A stretch of 64,000 nucleotides of DNA from Geosiphon pyriformis (lineage: Eukaryota > Glomeromycota > Glomeromycetes > Archaeosporales > Geosiphonaceae). Position numbers and translations under genes: made by a program. Shown here piece after piece: positions 56,046 through 64,000 of the stretch (position 1 is the first letter of the stretch; each line of letters begins with the position of its first letter). The notes under the pieces are model-generated. The model made no database searches, was not told the origin of the DNA, and worked only from the letters and a program-made list of their open reading frames with translations. The stretch lies in the NCBI GenBank assembly GCA_016748015.1, contig JAAOMT010000523.1:551719-615718 (forward strand), written 5' to 3'.

Positions 56046-56966
56046 TATTACTTATAAAAAAAAATGTATAAAAAAAAATAGTAGAAAAACAGATAAACCA
56101 ATAGAAAAGTAGTAATTAGTATATAAGCATATTGCTTAGCAATATAGAACAATATTAAAAATTATAGCATATTGCTTAACAATATGGAGCAATATTAGAA
56201 AATTAGGGCACATTGCTCAAAAAATTATAGCACATCACTTGGAAATTTGAGCAATCTTGTAGAATCTAAATTATGTATATATAGCAAGAGCATTAAAAAC
56301 AGAAAAGACAGAATCAAGACCAAGATCTCTTAGTTTAGACTTCCCTTTTTATTTATTCACTAATCACTTTACAAATAATTTATATCTACTAAAGTGAAAT
56401 CATTAAAATATCAATAAAATACTTATTTATATTCAATTCATGTTGCTATCATTTGATTGAAAAATATTCACCAAACTCTGATTATTAATACTTTATGTTA
56501 ATAGCTGCCAATACTTAACCATGTTGGAACAATAGTTTTTGATCACAGCTATTAATGAGATACTAACTTTTCATTGTCTTGGCTTATTTTTTTATTTTCT
56601 TTTCTTTTCTTTCTTTAATTTTCTCTTTTATTGTTGTATACTAATTGATTAAAGATTAAGCACTGAGTTATTGATGTCATGGATAGCCTGTTAAAAAATC
56701 TAAATAGAAAAGTACAGAGTAAAAATTAGATAGCTTACCAGAAAGACATGACTGTCAGAATAAACCAGCCACCAAGCTGAACAAAAAAATTGGAAAACTT
56801 ATTACAAAAAAAGTGCACACCATCAAATTTCTGTTCATTATACAAAGAATTCAACCAAAATCTTTAGATCACCAAAACCTTTAGATAATATTAATCATAT
56901 TAGCTATTAAGTACTAAGTTATGGGTTTGTTATTTGATTTAAGATCTCAAATAATCACTTGTAACA
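56046..56966 (+). repeat. G1e 3' LTR
   Basis: 921 bp from TATTACTTATAAAAAA to AATCACTTGTAACA. Palindrome array at 56131-56250 (ATTGCTTAGCAAT forms), TATATATA near 56276. It is followed directly by LINE coding sequence, so G1e inserted into the LINE. Confidence 0.9.
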
Positions 56967-59749
56967 ACAGAAAGCTTACAACTCTGTAAATTGGCATTAT
57001 CTGAGAAATAGTTTGGTCAGGATTAAAATGTGCAAGCAGTTTATTTGATTCTTTAGGGGAATTTATGATGGTAAAATCAATTGAGTCATGACTGATTATA
57101 ATTTGACAAATGAATATTATGTGTACAATAGTCTAAACCAAAATGAAATTTTTTTCTTTCTGCTCTAGAGAATTTTTTATGACTCTTTTTTATCTGAAGT
57201 CAAACAGTAAAAAAGTTTGTGTGGCTAATATATTAATATCAAGTTTGTTGCCAAAACTGACAAATTAGAGAATCAGAATAAACCAATCTTATTTCTAGCA
57301 ACTAGTGCTTTTGTTAATAACACAATTTGGGTTAAGAATAGTTAAGCAGTTACTCAATATATTCTAGATATTGCAAGTAGTTTTTTTAAAATCAATAATA
57401 TTTCAATTAATAATAATAAAACAGTAGTCATCCCTATTAACCAGAGAGTCAAAGATGTTTTATTATTGATTAGTGAATTGCCAATTTTTATTGCATGAAA
57501 AGAAGAGTCCCATTAGTATTTAAGTATTTTTTTGTTTTCTGAGAGTTTGTCCAAATCTAGTCTAATAAAAGCTTATGTAGATGTCAAATTTTTTTCTAAT
57601 ATGGTTCTAAGAAAAACTATTTTGGATAAACAATTTCTTTATTTGGTCTTGGTAGTGTTATATCCTATTGTTGGTTACAAAACTCAATTTAATTTTGTCT
57701 TTAAGAGTGTATATGTCAAATAAGATATACTAATTAGAAAAAATTTGAGAATAAAAGCTGATTTGTCTAAGGACTTTTCCAATAAGGCTCTTTATCATCT
57801 GTTTTTATATGGTCTAAAATTATTTGAACAAGTACAGACAGAAAGTAAGTCAGCTTTGGTGTTGTGTTTTTTAAATGCTCATAAAATTCTTAGTTATTTA
57901 TTTGACCATAGATTTCTGAACTTACAAGCTTCAAGTTGGTCTCCTGTTTATTTTTTACAAACCCTTGTAAGATTGAAAATCAATCTGGTCAACAACTTCT
58001 TAGCTGGTATGGTAAAAATTTTTTTAAAATATGATATGGTTTTTGACAACAATTTCTCTTTTGTGTTTTGGTTCTTGGATAATACTTTAATGTCTTCTGT
58101 TTTAGAAGATTTAGTGTTTTATAATATTTTTAGATTACTTAAAAGATTTAGTATTGCATTTATTGAATAATTACATAATAAAAAAGGCTTAGTTTTTGAT
58201 TAAAAAAGATTTTATCATTAGAAAAGGCTTGATTCCAGAGGCTTTGTCCTTGAGTAGTTCAAATTAGCATGTAAGTATTTGGTCTGCTCTCCTTGTGGTC
58301 TTATTATTCAGCTTCTCTGTAATGGATTTCTGTCTTTAAGTGTTTTTGATTCTAATGGTTTTTTATTAGTATGGCAGTATTTTTTTAATGCCAATTCGAA
58401 TATTATTAATATTTACATGAATGGTTTTCTGAAAAACTTGGGTATATACAAAATAAAGTATGATGTAACTGCATTTTTTACTGACTTAAATTTAGATATT
58501 GGTGTCAAAGTTAGTGATTTGGTTTCTTCAATATTAGTTAAATTACAGACTATTGCCCTTGCTTTAAAGTGTGTTTTAGCTAATAATTATATTATAGTGT
58601 ATTTAAACAATTAAACCACTTTAAATGCATATATTGCTTAATTGAAATTGGCTCTGCTAGATTTTTGTAATTATTGTTAAATGGAAAGACATAATGTTGT
58701 GAATTTTATTAAAAACAGAAGGATTAATGTATTTTGGTCTAAGGTTAAAGACCATTTGGGTGTTCTAAAAAATAAGTATGCTGACAAGTTAGCCAACTTG
58801 GCTTTGTATTCAAATTTGACATTCCTTGTTCTTGTTAAGGAAAGATTTATAAAGACCAGTAAAATAGTGATGTTTGGTAATGTTTATTATTTTACTTGTG
58901 ATGTTTTTAGGGCTGTTCATTGGGCTTATTGAGAAGTTGGGTCTGGATTTAATATTATTGGTGCTAATATGATTGAAGATGTGAATTGGAATTGGAATTT
59001 TTTGGTTTGGCACTTTAATTCACATATAACAGCTGGTTTTATTAGTAGATTTATAACTAACTTGTGTTTGTATTTTATAAAGACTTTATATTGTTATTTG
59101 CCTATTGTTATCAGAAAATAATTATATAACAAGATGTACTCTAGTGTATTGTGTCTTTATTGCAGAGAGATAAAACTTTCCAATTATTTATTTACATGTG
59201 TAGTAGACTCTGCTGCTTGTGTAAACTTAATTGATTCTTGTTTTGGCTTATTGGGTTTTCTTATCAAATTTGGGTCTATTATTGTTTTGAATTATGTAGA
59301 TGTTTTCTATATGTGTCTCTAACTTTGAGATATATATGGCCTTGTGCAAGAGTTTTGTTTTTAAGAACTAGTATTTAGAAGCTTTATTAATATTCAAATA
59401 TGCTAAAATTGCAGGCAAAATAGTCATTAATTTGGTAAGAAATTTGGAAATTGTTTATCAAACAGAAATGTAATTGATAAGAGCTAAGTTTAGAGCAGTT
59501 TTAAAAAAAAAATTTAATTGTATGTAATAATTTGGTGTTTTTCATTATTTGTAAATTTTCATCTTTGCTTTTTGACAATATTATTAAGTTGTTTAATATC
59601 ATAAAAGTACATGGAGTTAGTTTTGGTTTTCGCAAACCTTGCAGTTTTTTTTCTAATATTAATAACTTTGTATTTATTATAATAGATCCATAGTGTTGCT
59701 CTAACTGGCCTAAGTAACTGGTTATGTATAGAAAGTACATGATTTGCAT
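56967..59749 (+). pseudogene. LINE (non-LTR retrotransposon): RT, RNase H and Cys motif, 5' part missing
   Basis: A single frame (codons at 1 mod 3) from 56968 to 59322, with many stops. RT begins KAYNSVNWHYLRNSLVRIKM. The catalytic box reads F-V-N-N at 57310-57321 in place of FADD/FVDD, then SINNNKTVVIPIN and YLSIFL. The thumb and connection follow (57532-58170). RNase H-like segments: AFFTDLNL (58470s), then SSILVKLQTIALALK, then WSKVKDHLGVLKNKYADKLA (58740s). A C-terminal Cys motif (CLYC … C) lies at 59150-59195. FGFRKPC near 59620 is in another frame. The order recalls Rhizophagus LINEs (memory). The endonuclease is not present. Confidence 0.82.
59746..59749 (+). repeat. Target-site duplication of G1f, left copy
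   Basis: GCAT immediately before the LTR start TGTTAC. The identical GCAT follows the other LTR at 62284-62287. Confidence 0.8.
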
Positions 59750-60673
59750 TGTTACTAATAGAAAAAGAATACAAGAAAAATAGTAGAAAAAAATAGATAG
59801 AAAAAATAGACTAATAAAAGAATAGTATTTAGCACATAAACATATTACTTAGTAATATGAAGCATTATCAGAAAATCATGGCATATTGTTTAGCAATGAG
59901 CACATTATTAGAAATTACAGATACATTGCTCAACAATGTGAGTATTGTTTAAAAAATTATGGCATATTGTTCATAAATATATAGAATCTTATATAACATA
60001 AATTATATATATATAGTAAGAGTATTAAAAGCAGAAAAAGTAATTTCTGGAAAATTCAATAGAGTTTTATTAATTTAGAACAATTCTTTTTCTTTTCTAT
60101 TTATTAACTCTTATTTTAAAGATAGTTGCTATCAACCAAAATAGAATTATATAAATAAAATATTTCAAATCCATGTTATTGTCATTTGTTTGAAAATCTA
60201 ATTACTCTTCTATTATCAACACTTTATGTTGATAGTATCTAATACTTAATTACACTGAAACAATAATTCTTGACTATAGCTGTTGACAGAATACTAACAT
60301 AAATTGCCTTGGCTTAAATTTTTTTATTTTTTTTTCTTTCTTTTATTTTTTTCTTTTATTGTTGTATACTAATTAATTAAAAATTAAGCACTGAGTTATT
60401 AACATCAAAGATTGTCTGGTAAAAGACCTCTGTGAAAGAATAAACACTTGAATTTAAAAATTACTTACCAGAGGATTGTCAGCCATCAAGCCAAGAAAAA
60501 AATTAATGGAATTGTGATTCCAGAAAGCTATAAATAAAAACAATACTTGAATCTTTGTTCATTATATAAAGAACTTAACCAAAACTTTCAGATAATACCT
60601 ATTGTATCAGCTATTAAATATCAAATTATGGGTTTTTTATTTAATTTAAGACTTCAAATAATTATCTGTAATA
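59750..60673 (+). repeat. G1f 5' LTR
   Basis: 924 bp from TGTTACTAATAGAAAAAG to ATTATCTGTAATA. Palindrome array at about 59840-59975 in decayed form, TATATATATA at about 60006-60016. Followed by TTTAATGCTCCCTGTGAGG, a mutated G1 primer site. Confidence 0.9.
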
Positions 60674-61575
60674 TTTAATGCTCCCTGTGAGGTATAATTC
60701 AACAGAAAACCAGTTTCAGCAACAACTATGCAGAAAAGTGGCAGACCAAAAAAAAACAAGAAAAAATTACTTAGAATTCGCAAAATTCTTATTTTACTAT
60801 TATCTTTGTAAAACTCATTAAATTAAAAAAAACTTTAATTATTCAAGACTCGATTATTTAAAAACCCAAACATTTAAAACCTGATAATTCCAACTCCATT
60901 ATTATACAAAAAAACTTACTATCAATAAAACTCATTAAATTTCTAGCAATTCAAACTTCAAGAATTATTCAAAAACCTGAATATTCAAAGTTCAATAAAT
61001 TCCAAACACCATTATCATACAAAGAAACTTACCTCTAATAGTCCAATAAAACCTAATTTTCACAGTACCAATAAATCAGCAAAACTTATCTAACAGTCCT
61101 AAGTCAGAATATTAGGATGTAATTACAATTAACTTCCATGTATCATATATTTAAAAAAGAGCCAATTAGCAAAAACAAATAAGAATCAGAATTAAAACTT
61201 AATTTTAATTCAAACTCCACTAAGAATGACAACAATTCAAACTTTGCTAATAACAACAATGATTTAAATTCTGTCAACAACAATTTAAACTCCACTTTAA
61301 ACACTAAACAATATATCATGTTTTTAGATCTTACAATAGAGCAAGAATTAATTTAATTCAGTAATAATAATGAGGACATTATATCTAAGCATATACATAA
61401 TACAAATACAAGATTTGAACTTGTATATTCTGAACAAACTACTATAGTTAAAAATTCCAGTTACATATAAAATTAGATTTAAAAAAAAATAGCAATAGAA
61501 ATTACAGCAACAACATTAATACAAAAGAGAAATTTAAAAAATTTTGCAGAAGTTCAATATTATAGAAGAGAATAA
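60674..61575 (+). pseudogene. G1f internal remnant
   Basis: Starts with the primer site and a leader (GGTATAATTCAACAG) like that of G1c. At about 61190-61330 an Asn/Asp/Ser-rich reading (NSNSTKNDNNSNFANNNND-like) matches the spacer before dUTPase. At 61390-61480 there is a decayed motif-1 region (HIHNTNTRFEL). The end (GAAGTTCAATATTATAGAAG) matches the 3' end of other G1 internals. 60750-61180 is A-rich with no readable coding. Confidence 0.65.
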
Positions 61576-62283
61576 TGTTATTTATAGAAAAAGAATACAA
61601 GAAAAATAGTAGAAAAAAATGGATAAAGAAAATAAACCAATAAAAAAATAGTATTTAGTACATAAGCACATTGCTCAGCAATATAAAGCATTGTCAGAGA
61701 ATTATAATAAATTGTTTAGTAATGAGCATATTGTTAAAAATTACAGATATATTGCTTAGCAATATGAGTATTGTTCAAAAAATTATGATACATTGCTCAT
61801 AAATATATGGAATCTTATATAACATAAATTATATATATATAATAAAAGTATTAAAAACAGAAAAAATAATTCCTAGAAAATTCAATAGAGTTTTATTAAT
61901 TTAGAACAATTCTTTTTTTTTTCTATTTATTAATCCTTATTTTTCTCTTTTATTGTTGTATATTAATTGATTAAAAATTAAGTGCTGAGTTATTGACATC
62001 AAAAATTGCTTGATAAAAGACTTCTGTAAAAGGATAGATACTTGAATTTAAGGATTACTTACCAGAAAATTGCCAGCCACCAAGCTGAAAAAAAAATTGA
62101 CTGAATTGCAATTCCAGAAAGCTACAGATAAAAACAACACTTGAATCTTTGTCTATTATACAAAGAACTTAACCAAAATTTTCAGATTTTAAAATCTTTA
62201 AATAATACCTATTGTATCAGCTATTAAGCACCAAGTTATAGGTTTGTTATTTGATTTGAGACCCCAAATAATCACTTGTAACA
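61576..62283 (+). repeat. G1f 3' LTR
   Basis: 708 bp from TGTTATTTATAGAAAAAG to AATCACTTGTAACA. It is shorter than its partner through a loss after the TATA region (61835-61940). Palindrome array at about 61665-61800. Confidence 0.9.
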
Positions 62284-62287
62284 GCAT
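62284..62287 (+). repeat. Target-site duplication of G1f, right copy
   Basis: GCAT directly after TAACA, identical to the left copy at 59746-59749. Confidence 0.8.
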
Positions 62288-62365
62288 CTAGTTTAGATTA
62301 CTTAGTTTAATGTATTGTGTTAGATAGTATTTGGGTCTTATTTATAAAACATTAATAAAAAAAAA
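62288..62365 (+). mobile_element. LINE 3' end with A tail
   Basis: Joining 59749 to 62288 restores continuous sequence. The stretch ends in TTATAAAACATTAATAAAAA and a short A run at about 62357-62365, as expected for a LINE 3' terminus. Confidence 0.5.
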
Positions 62366-63120
62366 CTATTGTAAATAATATAAAAATATTATAAATATTA
62401 TTGGCAAAATTTTTGGTATTAAATTAAAGTTTATTAGACAATAATAATATAATATTGTGTATTTTAAATTACATGTGTTTTTAAATACTGCTTTGATTTA
62501 TTAATTAGTTTTTATTAAAAAAATAATATTAAAATTTTGCTTATTTTAAATCAAAAACAGTTTATTATTTTAACAAATATATTTAAAACCAAATTAATAA
62601 TTTTTTTAATTATATTGTTTTTATATTTACAAATTAGTTTTTTAAATATATAATTTTATTTGTTTTATTTCTCAATTTTTTAATTTTATTTAATAATTAA
62701 AATATATTATTTTAGATATTAAATAATACAAATATTAAAATTAGTATTTTAAATAAAAATTAAATTTAATAAGAAATTTTTAATTGTTAATGTTATTTTA
62801 AGTATTAAAATATAAATTATTTAATATTAAACTATGAAATATTTTTTTTAAATTATTATTTAAATATATAATTAATTTTAAAAATTTTAAGTATTATATT
62901 ATTAATGCAAAATTTTATGTAATTTTTCGGGTTTTTTTTGTTATTGTTTTTAATTTTGCTATTAGCTTTAAATTGGTCTTTTTAATTATATCTATTATTA
63001 AATTAATAAAATTTTTTTTAAATACTAAAGTAAATTGGTTAGAAATTTAATAAAAAAAAAGTAATCAATATTATATTAAAACATATTTTTTTAATAATAA
63101 TATAATTAATAATATGAGAT
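62366..63120. other. Extremely AT-rich, non-coding block
   Basis: About 750 bp made almost wholly of A and T, with few C or G. Runs such as TTTAAATATATAATT dominate. I see no ORF, LTR end or tandem unit. It may be an AT-rich spacer or a scaffold-attachment-like region. Nothing in it supports a gene. Confidence 0.6.
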
Positions 63121-63140
63121 AAACTGCAACAAAACCAGAC

Positions 63141-63185
63141 AAAGTGAACATTCTATAAATGAGAGTTAATTTTAATGCTCACTTT
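63141..63185. repeat. Short inverted repeat
   Basis: AAAGTGAACATT (63141-63152) and AATGCTCACTTT (63174-63185) pair at 11 of 12 positions around a 21-base loop. It sits between the AT-rich block and the first ORF of the edge region. Role unknown. Confidence 0.4.
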
Positions 63186-63243
63186 ATCATACCAGAATGC
63201 GATGCATATGATTAATATAGGATTATCTCTATAAAAATATAAT

Positions 63244-63531
63244 ATGAAACTAATATACATTAAGTCCACTATGAAACCAAAGAATTACAGCACTATTAGA
63301 AGCATATTAAAGAAAGCCCAAGGAGAAAAAATTGCTCCATATGTTTTTAAAATCAACAATACCCAAACTCTCCAGGAGTATCTAGATAAAGAAAAAATCA
63401 TTTATGAAATTTACCAAGAAGAACAAAAAATAATAAATAATAAACGAGCATTAACACGCTATGAACGTAGACCCACTGAGCCCGCTGAAATTTGGTGCTC
63501 AATATGGACGAGACTATCCCAACGCAACTGA
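63244..63531 (+). CDS. Hypothetical ORF at the edge of the TE block
   Basis: 95 codons from ATG, Lys/Glu/Ile-rich: MKLIYIKSTMKPKN, then NTQTLQEYLDKEKIIYEIYQ. I do not recognise it. It overlaps the next ORF in another frame; one might be a frame-shifted continuation of the other. No stop mutations are seen, unlike the elements to the left. It could equally be chance, so confidence is low. Confidence 0.3.
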   Translation: MKLIYIKSTMKPKNYSTIRSILKKAQGEKIAPYVFKINNTQTLQEYLDKEKIIYEIYQEEQKIINNKRALTRYERRPTEPAEIWCSIWTRLSQRN

Positions 63532-63638
63532 CAAGATCGAAGAAGCATACGAGGAATATAAAGACTTCTACCTTAATTACCATCGCGACAACCCCACAGC
63601 AACAACAGATTGCTACACGCAATACCTCCAAACACTTG
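63461..63638 (+). CDS. Possible host-gene exon ending at a GTAAGT donor
   Basis: ATG at 63461, reading NVDPLSPLKFGAQYGRDY, then KIEEAYEEYKDFYLNYHRD and CYTQYLQTLG. At 63639-63644 comes GTAAGT, the fungal donor consensus, with a second donor-like GTAAGC at 63648. Composition is more balanced and CpG is not depleted. No similarity recognised. The downstream acceptor cannot be fixed from sequence alone. Confidence 0.35.
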
Positions 63639-64000
63639 GTAAGTAAGGTAAGCACACGTTTATTGGGAGGATAGAGGAGCAACAGGGAGAAGAGTTTGAA
63701 TACTGTTACTGGTTTTGTGCTATATTGCAAGAGAGGCAGTTGGTATTAGTTGGGGCAGAGCTGGATCGTAGCAGAGCTAGGTTTATACGTAAACCCATTT
63801 GAAAGACAAATAAGCAAGATACGATACGTTTGGGGTCGTAGGAGAAGTGGTTGCTGTGCTGTCAATATTCAATAGTGACTGCCAGGCTTCATTATCTGAA
63901 AGCTCTTTGGAATGTTATCAGCTGAGAAAGGAAAGAGTGGGGGCGTGGCAGACGGGCAAAATTGCTTCTCCGAAATGATGCTCACGTAATCTCTTTCTTA
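63639..64000. other. GC-richer, CpG-containing sequence, no clear gene
   Basis: Possible intron and flanking exon, or a promoter region. It contains several CpG pairs (for example the GATACGATACG and GGGGTCG blocks) and G-rich stretches unlike anything to the left. Short readings exist in several frames, but none is convincing. Confidence 0.4.

Larger units (their letters stand above)
59750..62283 (+). mobile_element. G1f: short, internally deleted G1 element
   Basis: 2.53 kb: LTR 59750-60673, only about 900 bp inside, LTR 61576-62283, flanked by perfect GCAT duplications. The primer site and scraps of the spacer and dUTPase region remain, but RT and integrase are gone. It would have needed a helper to move if already deleted when inserted. 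It lies within the 3' region of the LINE. Confidence 0.9.

Noticed and set aside
63488-63500. TTTGGTGCTC as another retroelement primer site
   Set aside because: It is preceded by GAAA, not an LTR end in CA, and lies inside an open reading frame in GC-richer DNA.

Overview
The window is almost wholly transposable-element DNA from an AT-rich eukaryotic genome. A Glomeromycotina (arbuscular mycorrhizal fungus) source fits best. The retrotransposon proteins and a LINE with RT, RNase H and a C-terminal Cys motif resemble families I remember from Rhizophagus and Gigaspora; that is recollection, not a search. No rRNA, tRNA, CRISPR array or bacterial operon is visible. Most coding regions are broken by stops and small indels, mainly of the C-to-T / G-to-A kind at CpA and CpG, so they are annotated as pseudogenes.

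I name four related Ty3/Gypsy groups G1 to G4 (labels are mine). All have LTRs of about 0.7-1.0 kb that begin TGTTA and end TAACA. Where the parts can be seen, the order is: gag (CCHC knuckle), aspartic protease, a two-part Cys-rich module, dUTPase, RT, RNase H, integrase, and an extra helical ORF before the 3' LTR. The G4 copies lack their 3' half in this window.

Layout: 1-8515 G1a (+), entering from the left, inserted in a minus-strand RT remnant (8516-9432). 9433-14336 G3 (-), interrupted at 14337 by G1b (-; 14337-20121), itself interrupted by G4x (+; LTR and gag, 20122-22494). 22495-32406 G2a (+), complete with both LTRs. 32407-34587 plus 54152-55616 is G4y (-), split by G1c (-; 34588-54151). 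The left LTR of G1c is split in turn by G2b (+; 34983-44798). 55617-56966 is the 3' end of G1e (+). 56967-59749 plus 62288-62365 is a LINE (+), interrupted by the short element G1f (59750-62283), which has exact 4-bp target-site duplications. 62366-63120 is extremely AT-rich. From about 63440 to the end, GC and CpG content rise sharply, and a possible exon with a GTAAGT donor marks the likely edge of a host gene.

The most interesting points are the dUTPase joined to an unfamiliar double Cys module inside Gypsy pol; a conserved ORF in the env position, preceded in G2 by a pyrimidine tract that looks like a 3' splice site; family-specific repeat arrays just upstream of the LTR TATA box; and a locus history readable from 4-bp duplications. 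Domain boundaries inside decayed regions are approximate. LTR ends were read directly from terminal motifs, except the left end of the G3 LTR.
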